Source of the DNA: an uncultured Alistipes sp.
GTDB lineage: Bacteria > Bacteroidota > Bacteroidia > Bacteroidales > Rikenellaceae
Assembly (NCBI GenBank): GCA_900544265.1
Contig: UQUQ01000002.1
Coordinates: 62,001 to 126,000, forward strand
Length of the DNA stretch: 64,000 nt
Direction of reading: 5' to 3'
Shown here: positions 25,463 to 33,235 of the stretch, in pieces
Numbering within the stretch: position 1 is the stretch's first letter
How the letters are laid out: every line of letters starts with the position of its first letter
The notes under the pieces: generated by a model
The model's database searches: none
Seen by the model: the letters and a program-made list of their open reading frames with translations, nothing else
Told to the model about the DNA's origin: nothing
Position numbers and translations under genes: made by a program

Positions 25463-26734
25463 ATGGAACAGATCGCAGAAAAACAGCCTTACGACGTGAT
25501 TGTCGTCGGGGCGGGTGCCGCGGGCATGATGGCCGCGGGCACGGCGGCGCGCAACGGCCGGCGGGTGCTGCTCATCGAGAAGATGGAGAAGTCGGGCCGC
25601 AAGGTCCGTATCACGGGCAAGGGACGCTGCAACGTGACGAACGCCCGGCCGCCCGAGGAGTTTGCCGCGCAGGTGCGCACTAATGCCGCCTTCTTCGCCC
25701 CGGCATTCGCCGAGTTCAACAACCGGGCGACGATCCGCTTCTTCGAGCGGCAGGGCGTGAAGCTCGACATCGAGCGCGGCGAGCGGGTCTTCCCGCGCAG
25801 CGGCAAGGCCTGGGACATCGCCAACGCGCTGCTGGATTACTGCGTCGACAACGGCGTGAAGATCCTCTACGACACGCGCGTGGTGCGCATCCTGACGCTC
25901 GGCGACCGCGTCTACGGCGTGGAGTACGTCAACAAGCGCGGCTTTGAACGCCGGGAGGAGGCCCCGCAGGTGATCCTTGCGACGGGCGGCGTCTCCTATC
26001 CGGCCACCGGCTCGACCGGCGACGGATATGCCTTTGCGGCCGATCTGGGCCATACGATCGAGCCGCTGCGCCCCTCGCTCACGCCGCTGGTCACGTCGCA
26101 CCCGCAGGCGCGCCATCTCAACGGACTGCTGCTGCGCAACGTGCGGGCCGTGCTCCACATCGACGGCGAGCCCGTGCGCGAGGAGTTCGGCGAGATCGGC
26201 TTCTCGGAGCGCGGCATCGAGGGGGCCGTGGCGCTGCGCATGAGCCGCGACGCCGTGGATGCGCTCATCGACGGGCGGCGCGTGAAGATCGTCCTCGACC
26301 TCAAGCCGGCGCTCGACGAGGAGACCCTACGCGCGCGCATCACGCGCGAGCTGGCCGACATGCAGCCCACGGAGTTCTTCGCCGAGCTGCTGCGCAAGCT
26401 GGTGCCCAAGCAGCTGGTCTTCCCGCTGGCCCACGAGCTGGACATCCACTCGAAGAGCTACGTTTCGAAGCTCACCGAGGAGCAGATCACGCGCCTGATC
26501 CGCACGTTGAAGGGGCTGACGTTCCCCATTGCGGACTACGCCCCCTTCGAGTACGCCGTGACGACGGCCGGCGGCGTGCGCTGCGACGAGGTGAACCCCC
26601 ATACGATGGAGTCGCTCAAGGTCCGCGGTCTCTACTTTGCCGGCGAGGTGCTCGACCTGGACGCCAACACGGGCGGTTACAACCTCCAGATCGCCTTCTC
26701 CACGGGCCGGCTGGCCGGCATGCTCAAAAAGTAG
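25463..26734 (+). CDS. YhiN/HI0933-type flavoprotein (BaiN/RdsA family)
   Basis: A 423-residue FAD protein. DVIVVGAGAAGMMAAG (10-25) is the dinucleotide-binding motif, RKVRITGKGRCNVTNA the family signature, and VILATGGVSYPATGSTGDGY the second FAD site. The C-terminus TTAGGVRCDEV...GEVLDLDANTGGYNLQ completes the fold. The family is widespread and mostly uncharacterised; the BaiN name comes from a clostridial bile-acid reductase and is no proof of that role here. It is followed after 6 nt by a small gene and then a cobalamin adenosyltransferase. Confidence 0.85.
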   Translation: MEQIAEKQPYDVIVVGAGAAGMMAAGTAARNGRRVLLIEKMEKSGRKVRITGKGRCNVTNARPPEEFAAQVRTNAAFFAPAFAEFNNRATIRFFERQGVKLDIERGERVFPRSGKAWDIANALLDYCVDNGVKILYDTRVVRILTLGDRVYGVEYVNKRGFERREEAPQVILATGGVSYPATGSTGDGYAFAADLGHTIEPLRPSLTPLVTSHPQARHLNGLLLRNVRAVLHIDGEPVREEFGEIGFSERGIEGAVALRMSRDAVDALIDGRRVKIVLDLKPALDEETLRARITRELADMQPTEFFAELLRKLVPKQLVFPLAHELDIHSKSYVSKLTEEQITRLIRTLKGLTFPIADYAPFEYAVTTAGGVRCDEVNPHTMESLKVRGLYFAGEVLDLDANTGGYNLQIAFSTGRLAGMLKK

Positions 26735-26740
26735 GCGGCG

Positions 26741-27253
26741 ATGCGTATCGGCGGTCATCATATCGGTTTTCGCCTCTCGGGCCGGCTCTCCGAGCTGCGC
26801 AACCGCCTCGCGCGTGCCCGCTACTTCCGCGGCCACGGCGTCCATTCGCCCTTCGTCTACGACATCGTGCGCGAGGTCTTCATGCGGCGGGAGCTGCTGC
26901 CCGGCGACCGTTCGCTCTACCGGGCGCTGTGCGGTGCGGGCGTCGCGCCGCGCCGTGCCGTGCAGCTGCAGAACCTGGCGATCCATTGCGGCTATGCGAC
27001 CTTCGGCATGAATCGTGCGGAAGGTGAGCTCTGCATCGCCCTGCCCGACCTGCCGCGTGCCGCAACCCTTGCGCTGGTGGCCGGAGCCGCCGTGGCGCAC
27101 CGCACCGTGGTGCTCATCGCCCCCTATGCCGGGCGCGAGCGGCAGGCGCTCTGCCGGCAGATCATTGCGGCACACCGTTCGACAACGGTGGACAACCGCG
27201 GTTATCTGCTCGTCTTCAACAACCATTTGCCGAAACAACATTTTCAACTATGA
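26741..27253 (+). CDS. Conserved Bacteroidetes protein with HGxHSPF motif
   Basis: A 170-residue protein. Near the N-terminus it has YFRGHGVHSPFVYDIVREVF, a motif found at the start of Bacteroidetes proteins annotated as SAM-dependent methyltransferases. The rest is shorter than those proteins and shows no clear SAM motif (no GxGxG), so I would not call it an enzyme. It lies in an operon, 6 nt after the flavoprotein gene, and overlaps the adenosyltransferase gene by 4 nt. Confidence 0.6.
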   Translation: MRIGGHHIGFRLSGRLSELRNRLARARYFRGHGVHSPFVYDIVREVFMRRELLPGDRSLYRALCGAGVAPRRAVQLQNLAIHCGYATFGMNRAEGELCIALPDLPRAATLALVAGAAVAHRTVVLIAPYAGRERQALCRQIIAAHRSTTVDNRGYLLVFNNHLPKQHFQL

Positions 27254-27801
27254 AAGTATACACCAAAACCGGAGACAAGGGAATGACGTCGCTCATCGGC
27301 GGCGAGCGGGTATTCAAGTGCGACGAGCGGGTCGAGGCCTACGGCTCGGTCGACGAACTGTCGGCCTTCGTGGCGCTGCTTACCGACCGGCTGCGTCCCG
27401 ATGCGGCGCTGGCGTCGCATGTGGAGGAGCTCAACCGCATCCTCTCGCGGCTGATGACCGTCGAGGCGCTGCTGGCCACGGGCGAGGGGGGGCGCGACAA
27501 GATGGCGCCGCTGGCTCCCGAGTGCGTGGCGTGGCTCGAGGCGTGCATCGACACGATGCAGGCCGCGCTGCCGCCGATCGACAAGTTCACGATCCCGGGC
27601 GGACACGAGGCCGTGTCGCTGTGCCACGTCTGCCGCACGGTCTGCCGCCGGGCCGAACGGGCGGCGCTGCGGGCCGATCAGCGCTACGGCGTCGATGCCA
27701 CGGCGCTCGTGTGGCTGAACCGCCTGTCGGACTATTTCTACCTGCTGGGACGCACGCTGACGGCGCACTATCGGGTGGAAGAGACGTTGTGGATACCCTA
27801 A
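27250..27801 (+). CDS. Cob(I)alamin adenosyltransferase, PduO type
   Basis: A 183-residue four-helix protein. The N-terminus YTKTGDKGMTSLIGGERV binds ATP, and RVEAYGSVDELSAF, FTIPGG and CRRAERAALRAD, then VWLNRLSDYFYLLGR, are the family signatures. It transfers adenosyl from ATP to cob(I)alamin to make coenzyme B12. Translation is coupled by an ATGA overlap with the gene before. No cobalamin riboswitch was recognised nearby. Confidence 0.95.
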   Translation: MKVYTKTGDKGMTSLIGGERVFKCDERVEAYGSVDELSAFVALLTDRLRPDAALASHVEELNRILSRLMTVEALLATGEGGRDKMAPLAPECVAWLEACIDTMQAALPPIDKFTIPGGHEAVSLCHVCRTVCRRAERAALRADQRYGVDATALVWLNRLSDYFYLLGRTLTAHYRVEETLWIP

Positions 27802-27877
27802 AAGGTTCTTTTTCAGCGACGAAAAGATGTAACGGCGATGTTTTGACGTTTTTTCTTTGTTTTTCTTGTTTTTTTTA

Positions 27878-27885
27878 TACTTTTG
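27878..27885 (+). promoter_or_regulatory. -7 box (TACTTTTG)
   Basis: Exact consensus about 78 nt upstream of the DUF2795 gene start. Confidence 0.6.
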
Positions 27886-27962
27886 CAATCCGGTCATGGC
27901 TACTGTCGTAGCCCGCGAGGACTGTAAGACGTTGATTGTAAGTAACTAAAAAAACTACTATT

Positions 27963-28184
27963 ATGTATTGGACGCTTGAACTGGCCTCGAAACTCGAGGA
28001 TGCACCCTGGCCCGCGACGAAAGATGAACTGATCGACTATGCGATTCGTTCGGGCGCGCCGCTCGAAGTGCTTGAGAACCTGCAGGAAATAGAGGATGAG
28101 GGAGAAATCTACGAATCCATCGAAGATATCTGGCCCGACTATCCTTCAAAGGACGACTTCTTCTTCAACGAGGAAGAGTATTAA
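27963..28184 (+). CDS. DUF2795 protein; 3' end is the integration target
   Basis: A 73-residue acidic protein: WTLELASKLEDAPWPATKDELIDYAIRSGA matches the DUF2795 fold, and the end is FFFNEEEY. Function is unknown. The last 23 nt of the gene (28162-28184) recur at 42118-42140 with only three changes, all synonymous, at the far end of the AT-rich element. The element therefore appears to have integrated within the 3' end and restored the reading frame. A gene-end hairpin with T-run follows at 28234-28258. Confidence 0.85.
   Translation: MYWTLELASKLEDAPWPATKDELIDYAIRSGAPLEVLENLQEIEDEGEIYESIEDIWPDYPSKDDFFFNEEEY
28162..28184 (+). repeat. Left attachment-site copy (end of DUF2795 gene)
   Basis: Encodes FNEEEY-stop. 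It matches 42118-42140 at 20 of 23 positions, and all differences are silent (AAC/AAT, GAA/GAG, TAA/TGA). Identical sub-stretches include TCTTCAA and GAGTATT, the right size for a recombinase core. Confidence 0.75.
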
Positions 28185-28233
28185 GCCTATTTTGGAGGTA
28201 AATACCTCAAAATACGTCTTTTAAAAACTTGCT

Positions 28234-28258
28234 AATGCGACCTACGGGTCGCATTTTT
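28234..28258 (+). terminator. Terminator after DUF2795 gene, inside the element
   Basis: The stem TGCGACC/GGTCGCA is followed by TTTTT. It probably came with the element and replaces the displaced chromosomal terminator. Confidence 0.75.
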
Positions 28259-28284
28259 CGTATTAAAAAGTATAGTTCAGGTAT

Positions 28285-28301
28285 ATAAACTTTCTAATAA
28301 T
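28285..28301 (+). repeat. 17-bp direct repeat, left copy
   Basis: ATAAACTTTCTAATAAT, identical to 42043-42059 and in the same orientation. It lies just upstream of the integrase -7 box, so it is a candidate integrase arm-binding site and may affect int expression. Confidence 0.8.
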
Positions 28302-28306
28302 CTACC

Positions 28307-28314
28307 TATATTTG
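28307..28314 (+). promoter_or_regulatory. -7 box (TATATTTG) of integrase gene
   Basis: Exact consensus 31 nt upstream of the integrase ATG; the 17-bp repeat occupies the region expected for the upstream promoter element. Confidence 0.65.
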
Positions 28315-28344
28315 TGTGTTCATCCACGATAAATAACATAGAAT

Positions 28345-29664
28345 ATGGGGCGCGTAAAGTCAAAATTCCCAACAGGGAACATTGTCATCAAAAACAAGAA
28401 ACCCAATAAAGAGGGTAAAGTCGCCCTATATCTTTGTTATAACATCAACACAACACCTGTCACCATTACCACGGATATTTTTGTTAAACCTGACGATTGG
28501 GACAGTAAGACGCAAACTGTAAAAAGCAAAAATCCCGCTGCAGTACGACTGAACAATCAGTTGAAACTGCAACGGGAAAAAGTGGATGAGCAAATCATGG
28601 CATATGAAGGGCACCTGACGGCAGATATTGTCCGTAAGATGCTCAAGGGTGAGTTCGCTCAACAAAATGACCCCAAGAAGATTGATTTTATTCAATACGC
28701 TACGGAATACAATCAGCAGCGGTATGATTTGGAGAAACTGTCCTATTCAACCTACTATAATGGGGATCGCTATATCAAGAAATTTCAACGCTTCTTGTCT
28801 GAGCAAACGGGGGAAGGCATTATTTATTTAACTGACTTAACAATTGATCTGATAGAAAAATATAAGACATACTGCATCAAACGGGGTAATACCAAAGAAG
28901 GAATCAACAAAATGCTGACTCCTCTTATTAAAGCTGCCATGTATGCCACAGACAATGACTTGTTATCTGCAAAGGTCTCAGCCCAAATCAAACAGTCCTA
29001 CTTTGACCTGAAAGAGCGGCAATATCGGTCTGAAGTTGAAGATAGTGAAGTTCGCTATCTGACAGAGGAACAGATGCAGCAATTTGTGGATTTGTATTCC
29101 AAAGTCAAGTTCAACAGGACTCGTGAAATCATGGACATGTTTCTCTTTGCCTTTCACGCTTGTGGTTTGCGTGTATCAGACATTGTCACACTGGAGTGGT
29201 CTCACATAGATTGGGAACAGCATGAATTATCCAAAAACCTTGTTAAAGGGAAAGTACCTCACACGATTCCTCTGACTGATGCGGCTATGGATATTCTGAA
29301 ACGGTGGCAAGAAAAGAACTTGAATAAACGCTTTGTTTTCAGCCTTCTTGATTCCACATTTGATACAAGTGATGCTGCTCTACTAGATAAAAAGATCAAA
29401 TCAAAGAATCGGATCTTACAGACCTCACTAAATGAGGTTGGCAATAAAATAGGACTCCCTTTTAATTTGACCATGCACATTGCACGTCACACCTTTGCAG
29501 TCTTGGCATTGAACCGGGGTGTCACTATTCACATGATAAGTCGATTGTTGGGACATTCTTCCATTATTACGACTGAGAAAGTTTATGCAGAATTCCTGCC
29601 TGACACAATCACAGAAGAAGTAAAAACCAAACTTTCATTTGGATATATGCCATCATCATTTTGA
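28345..29664 (+). CDS. Tyrosine recombinase/integrase
   Basis: A 439-residue Bacteroides-type integrase: an arm-binding domain (about 10-60), a SAM-like core-binding domain (about 112-210) and a catalytic domain from about 235. Catalytic residues visible are Arg276 (ACGLRVSDI), Lys near 303, His378 and Arg381 (HIARHTF), His404 (LLGHSS) and Tyr414 (TTEKVYAEF), so it looks active. It directs integration and excision of this element. Codon use is AT-rich like the rest of the block. Its stop overlaps the converging HTH gene by 9 nt. Confidence 0.95.
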   Translation: MGRVKSKFPTGNIVIKNKKPNKEGKVALYLCYNINTTPVTITTDIFVKPDDWDSKTQTVKSKNPAAVRLNNQLKLQREKVDEQIMAYEGHLTADIVRKMLKGEFAQQNDPKKIDFIQYATEYNQQRYDLEKLSYSTYYNGDRYIKKFQRFLSEQTGEGIIYLTDLTIDLIEKYKTYCIKRGNTKEGINKMLTPLIKAAMYATDNDLLSAKVSAQIKQSYFDLKERQYRSEVEDSEVRYLTEEQMQQFVDLYSKVKFNRTREIMDMFLFAFHACGLRVSDIVTLEWSHIDWEQHELSKNLVKGKVPHTIPLTDAAMDILKRWQEKNLNKRFVFSLLDSTFDTSDAALLDKKIKSKNRILQTSLNEVGNKIGLPFNLTMHIARHTFAVLALNRGVTIHMISRLLGHSSIITTEKVYAEFLPDTITEEVKTKLSFGYMPSSF

Positions 29665-29955
29665 GGTATAATTCCAAGCAAAGGCTTCCTGATGAGTCTT
29701 GGATAGAAAGAGGTTCAAGTCATCGGCTGAGTAAAAGAATTTATCGCCAGCTTGGCTATAACCAAGCCATCCATTATCACGGTATTTTTTCAGTGTTTTA
29801 GAGTTTACATGCAACAACTCTAACATCTCATTGTTGGTATAGCAAGGTTTCTGCGAAGCCTTGTTCTTGTAATCTTGTGCAGTGCCCAGTTCCTCCTGCA
29901 CCACTTTTCTGATTAGCTTTTCAAATTCATCTTTGTTAAAATTAATTGAAAACAT
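29656..29955 (-). CDS. Excisionase-like helix-turn-helix protein
   Basis: A 99-residue protein: an N-terminal helix typical of Bacteroides mobile-element HTH proteins (FEKLIRKVVQEEL), then a MerR/HTH_17-type domain (CYTNNEMLELLHVNSKTLKKYRDNGWLGYSQAGDKFFYSADDLNLFL, about 38-84). Such proteins serve as recombination directionality factors or regulators of excision. Its position next to the integrase supports this. It is convergent with int; no clear promoter box was seen. Confidence 0.75.
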   Translation of the reverse strand: MFSINFNKDEFEKLIRKVVQEELGTAQDYKNKASQKPCYTNNEMLELLHVNSKTLKKYRDNGWLGYSQAGDKFFYSADDLNLFLSKTHQEAFAWNYTSK

Positions 29956-30376
29956 TTTTCATTATAATATTTCTTCTTATTTCTATTCGCTCAAGCAACG
30001 CTTGCCCTCTTTTTCAGCAGGTCAGAGTACCCCATCGAGGTTTTTGTAATTATATGTTTTTTAAAACTAAAAACCAAATTACTTATATATTTTTTTAATA
30101 ATTTGACACGTCTCCAATATAAATTGGATTACAAAACAACCCTCACCACAATCTAATATACATGCTGATATATAACACTTTAACGCACATAAGCTCCCTT
30201 AACTAAAGCTGTCAGAGATAGGTGTACTAAATGAGGGTACCGTTGCTTATATATCGCGTAGATATATTTTTATAAAAAATAAAATCAACTTTTCTCGCCT
30301 TTCGCTCTTGACTTTTTAAGCATTCATACTATTTATTTATATAAAGGATTTAATAATTATAAAAAAATAAATAAGT
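29956..30376. other. AT-rich non-coding region, possible origin/control region
   Basis: About 420 bases between the divergent HTH and small-protein genes. It contains the palindrome TCCAAT-ATAA-ATTGGA (30113-30128) and the dyad-like TATATATCGCG..TAGATATA near 30250-30270. Because a Rep-like gene lies just downstream, a replication or nick site here is possible but not shown. Confidence 0.4.
30113..30128. promoter_or_regulatory. 16-bp palindrome upstream of rep-like operon
   Basis: TCCAATATAAATTGGA has 6-bp arms around ATAA. It is a candidate operator or nick-site hairpin. Confidence 0.35.
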
Positions 30377-30571
30377 ATGAATAAAAACTACAAGCGTCAA
30401 TACAGAGAGTTGGATGACGAGACGAAAAAGAAAATAAGTCAATCACTAAAAGGGAGAAGTAAAAGTTACAGCCATGTACAAAATATATCAAAAGGGCTAA
30501 AAAGTTATTGGCAAAATGTGCCGTCCAAAAATAAGAGTGTAGAATCTGATAAAGCGGATGGCATCATGTAA
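30377..30571 (+). CDS. Small basic protein, NUMOD3-like
   Basis: A 64-residue very basic protein. DDETKKKISQSLKGRSKSYSHVQNISKGLKSYW resembles the NUMOD3 DNA-binding motif of homing endonucleases, but there is no nuclease domain. It overlaps the Rep-like gene by 14 nt, so the two are probably translated together. A role in DNA binding at the element's origin is a guess. Confidence 0.55.
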   Translation: MNKNYKRQYRELDDETKKKISQSLKGRSKSYSHVQNISKGLKSYWQNVPSKNKSVESDKADGIM

Positions 30572-31412
30572 GTTAGGTACAACCATTATTGATGAATTGA
30601 GGCTCTGCTATGTGGCGGAGCCTTCATTGCTTGACCAATTACGTTGTTGCAAAATTACAGAGCGCATTGACTTCACGGATTTCTATATTATTCGTGTCAG
30701 CAGCCGTTATTTCCATTTTACATTTCACTTATGCCAAGATCAAGAAGGGCAAAAACAGTTTGCAACGCTGAATTTTGACCGCATAGGAGATGTCGCAAGT
30801 AATTATATATGGTACCGCCCTGAAAATTGGGTATTATATGATGCTGAGAGCCTAAAATATACATTGTCAATTCCTCAATCTTTTGGATTGGTATTCAACA
30901 ATATCACAGCGTTGGATTTGGCAAAAGATTTCAAAAGAAATATCACCAATCTAATCAGGCGCTATTATAAAGATAAGAACATAACGACTATTGTCAATGG
31001 AAAAGCAATCCGCGACAGGAAGCAATCTATCCCTGAATTCCACATATCATTTGAAGTGAGTTTAGACCGATTGAAAAATCCAACTTTTTACGCAAAACAA
31101 CGGAAATCACTACATGATAAAACAAAGGGAATTTGTGTATGCTGCTATAATAAAATAGCTGAAATCAAGAATGTGAGCAACAAGGATTATATCTTAGATT
31201 ATTATAATCATCCCCAAAATCTGCACAGGCTTGAAGTCCATCAGAATTCCAATGAAATACGAGACTACTGTAATGCTCGCCACATCACACAATGCACGGA
31301 TTTAATTTTCAATCAGGATTTTTTAACAGATATGTTTTATTATCATCTTGCGTCAGTAATACGGTTTTCTCGAGGACGCCAAAAGCTTAATTGGCAAGAT
31401 ATATTGATGTAA
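30558..31412 (+). CDS. Rolling-circle-type replication initiator-like protein
   Basis: A 284-residue protein. Features shared with phage gpII/Rep_trans initiators are ITALDLAKDF at about 116-125 (two Asp), CCYNKIAEI at about 195-203 (the YNK..E motif) and LHRLEVHQNSNEIRDY at about 222-237 (the LRxEVR-like strand). The likely role is nicking or replication of the element's DNA, which would suit an integrated plasmid or phage-like element. I cannot confirm the catalytic Tyr. Translation appears coupled to the small gene before it. Confidence 0.55.
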   Translation: MASCKLGTTIIDELRLCYVAEPSLLDQLRCCKITERIDFTDFYIIRVSSRYFHFTFHLCQDQEGQKQFATLNFDRIGDVASNYIWYRPENWVLYDAESLKYTLSIPQSFGLVFNNITALDLAKDFKRNITNLIRRYYKDKNITTIVNGKAIRDRKQSIPEFHISFEVSLDRLKNPTFYAKQRKSLHDKTKGICVCCYNKIAEIKNVSNKDYILDYYNHPQNLHRLEVHQNSNEIRDYCNARHITQCTDLIFNQDFLTDMFYYHLASVIRFSRGRQKLNWQDILM

Positions 31413-31542
31413 TGGCAGGACTATATAACAACCACCCCTGCCACTGCATTTTAAAATCAAATTATTTTTACAAAAATATTGATTATAAGGACAAAATAAT
31501 CCAAATTTATAAATATTTTATTTTGTTTTAAAAAAAATAAAT

Positions 31543-32187
31543 TTATTTTAAAATAGCTTTATCTGCAAATTTATAGAGTTTGCGAATAGTCATGATTGAA
31601 GTTCCTGTAATGGCGTTAATCTGCCTCAACGAAAGCCCCTTTCTTAATAAGGAAATTTCTTTTGAATACTGTGCCTTCATCTGCTCATCTGTTTTCTTAT
31701 AGGTTGACGGGCGTCCCATCTTAATGCCCTCTTTACGACATTTGGCAATATACTGCTCTCTACCACTAGCCATACGTTCCCGAATAGTCAGGCGCTCCAT
31801 TTGTGCGATTTCTAATAAGATAGTGCAGATAAGAGAGGCTATGGGATTGATTTTCCCATCAACAATCGTTTCAAGGTTGTAGTTCTTGACATAAAGGCAT
31901 ATTCCATGCTCATTGAGAAGCTGGATGACCTTCAAGGCTTCAAGTGTATTTCTTCCCAATCTTGAAATTTCCAAGACACATACTCGATCAATATCGTGCG
32001 TCTTGACATACTCCACCAATTCCATGATTTCTGTCCGCTCCTCATTTCTCTTCGCGCCAGAGACCTTGTTGGCAAAGATCTTTTCAATACTCCAACCCTG
32101 CTGCTGGCAATACGCCATCAATTCATTGACCTGTCTGCTATAATCTTGAGCATTTGTAGAAACGCGACAAAGTAGTATCACCTTCAT
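31543..32187 (-). CDS. Serine recombinase (resolvase/invertase)
   Basis: A 214-residue protein with the catalytic domain at the N-terminus: CRVSTNAQDY with Ser10, Arg8, and the ISRLGRNTLEAL region. The E-helix ERMASGREQYIAKC is followed by GRPSTYKK and a C-terminal HTH (LSLRQINAITGTSIMTIRKLY). It is the size of resolvases/invertases. It may resolve element multimers or invert a segment; no inverted crossover sites were found by eye. It is last in a minus-strand four-gene operon, 4 nt after the gene before. Confidence 0.9.
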   Translation of the reverse strand: MKVILLCRVSTNAQDYSRQVNELMAYCQQQGWSIEKIFANKVSGAKRNEERTEIMELVEYVKTHDIDRVCVLEISRLGRNTLEALKVIQLLNEHGICLYVKNYNLETIVDGKINPIASLICTILLEIAQMERLTIRERMASGREQYIAKCRKEGIKMGRPSTYKKTDEQMKAQYSKEISLLRKGLSLRQINAITGTSIMTIRKLYKFADKAILK

Positions 32188-32191
32188 GTTA

Positions 32192-32506
32192 TTAAATGTT
32201 ATAAAATTTCTTTACTTGTTTTTCATAATCTGAAGTCCGTTCTACGGCATGGTCAATTACATTAACCAATTGGTCAAAGTATACATCCTCAATAACTCTG
32301 ATGGTGGTCATGGCATTGTCGCGCAGCTCTACATCAAACAAGTCTTTCCCTTCATTATATTTGACAAACACCCAGCCTTTGTGTTTAAAACCATCTACTT
32401 TAAAAGCCAATCCCTTGTCATCAGGAAGTGCCGTGGGGCGATGAAAGCCCCACGAAAACACTACCATCAATTGTGTACGGAGTATTGAAAGAATGTAGTC
32501 AGCCAT
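32192..32506 (-). CDS. Small hypothetical protein of the resolvase operon
   Basis: A 104-residue protein with a mixed alpha/beta pattern (GLAFKVDGFKHKGWVFVKYNEGKDLFDVEL, then a C-terminal helix). No family recognised. It lies 12 nt after the SH3-like gene and 4 nt before the resolvase gene. Accessory mobile-element protein (inference). Confidence 0.6.
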   Translation of the reverse strand: MADYILSILRTQLMVVFSWGFHRPTALPDDKGLAFKVDGFKHKGWVFVKYNEGKDLFDVELRDNAMTTIRVIEDVYFDQLVNVIDHAVERTSDYEKQVKKFYNI

Positions 32507-32518
32507 AATTGCCTACTT

Positions 32519-32845
32519 TTAGAAAACCTTGACAATAGACTCCCATCTCAAAGAGCGCCAAGCCCCTTTCTCAATATCAAAGTAGGCGGTTGTGCTGTAC
32601 GACTCGCGGCTGCAACCTTTGCCATTGATATACTTTTCAACCAGACTCTTTGAGGTCGTTCCCCATGCCTCACGCACCTCACCATTCTTTTTGATGTAGA
32701 TGAAGTGAGCAACTCCGCTGCGCAGCTTCTCTTTCAAAGACTCAATCATCATAGCCTTCGCACCTGCTATCAAAAGATTCTGCGTGCGGTCTGCTATCAC
32801 ATTCATTCGAACTGCTGTCGTGTTAGTAATAATCAAAGCATTCAT
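32519..32845 (-). CDS. DUF2693-like SH3 beta-barrel protein
   Basis: A 108-residue protein. SLKEKLRSGVAHFIYIKKNGEVREAWGTTS is the signature region of the small SH3-like proteins (DUF2693) common on Bacteroides plasmids and conjugative elements, and a Trp-rich end follows. Function is unknown. It is the second gene of the minus-strand operon. Confidence 0.65.
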   Translation of the reverse strand: MNALIITNTTAVRMNVIADRTQNLLIAGAKAMMIESLKEKLRSGVAHFIYIKKNGEVREAWGTTSKSLVEKYINGKGCSRESYSTTAYFDIEKGAWRSLRWESIVKVF

Positions 32846-32870
32846 TGTTGTAAGATTTTTTATTACACAT

Positions 32871-33041
32871 TCAATAATTTCTGCGATATTTGGCAGGGTT
32901 CCAATTCCAACCCATCAGTTTGTACAGGCACTCCACTGCGTGAAAATGCGAGCAGCATCCCATGACCTTCTTGCCGTCAATGTCCCAAATTCCCCAACCG
33001 CTGCCTGAACGACTGATGTGATATTTTCTTGCCTGTGCCAT
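32871..33041 (-). CDS. Very small protein (56 residues) of the resolvase operon
   Basis: Starts at ATG 33041 and ends with TGA at 32871. The product begins MAQARKYHISRSGSGWGIW and ends NWNPAKYRRNY, with GKKVMGCCSHFHAVECLYKL between. The regular beta-strand then helix pattern, the tight operon position (25 nt before the next gene) and the promoter box at 33083-33090 support a real gene. It resembles the short single-domain proteins common in Bacteroides mobile DNA that read an SGxGWxIW motif. Function unknown. Confidence 0.65.
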   Translation of the reverse strand: MAQARKYHISRSGSGWGIWDIDGKKVMGCCSHFHAVECLYKLMGWNWNPAKYRRNY

Positions 33042-33082
33042 AATTGACTTTTGATGTATTGTTTAACCCTTTTCTTGTGTTA

Positions 33083-33090
33083 CAAAGATA
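33083..33090 (-). promoter_or_regulatory. -7 box (TATCTTTG) of resolvase operon
   Basis: Exact consensus on the minus strand, 41 nt upstream of the 56-residue gene. It is divergent from the XRE/methyltransferase operon promoter. Confidence 0.65.
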
Positions 33091-33130
33091 CAACATAAAT
33101 CAATTACATACAAATATTTCGCCCTGAAAA

Positions 33131-33142
33131 TTGACATATACA
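33131..33142 (+). promoter_or_regulatory. Operator-like half of a 12-bp inverted repeat (distal)
   Basis: TTGACATATACA, the exact reverse complement of 33211-33222. It lies between the two divergent promoters. Confidence 0.55.
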
Positions 33143-33195
33143 GCAATTATTTTATCAAAAAAGCATATTTAATACACATTCTGCGGCTTTTTTAT

Positions 33196-33203
33196 TAACT
33201 TTG
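33196..33203 (+). promoter_or_regulatory. -7 box (TAACTTTG) of the restriction-like operon
   Basis: Exact TAnnTTTG; the expected start of transcription is near 33210, at the edge of the proximal operator-like repeat. Confidence 0.6.
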
Positions 33204-33210
33204 TATTTGA

Positions 33211-33222
33211 TGTATATGTCAA
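33211..33222 (+). promoter_or_regulatory. Operator-like half of a 12-bp inverted repeat (proximal)
   Basis: TGTATATGTCAA, the exact reverse complement of 33131-33142. It lies at the predicted transcription start, 14 nt before the XRE gene. Confidence 0.55.
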
Positions 33223-33235
33223 CCAATTGAAAAAG

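Noticed and set aside
25463..26734. Bile-acid reductase BaiN
   Set aside because: The family name derives from one clostridial enzyme, but members are widespread and mostly of other or unknown function; no bile-acid genes are adjacent.
27100..27250. Cobalamin riboswitch before the adenosyltransferase
   Set aside because: The region is coding sequence of the gene upstream and no B12-box-like word was seen.
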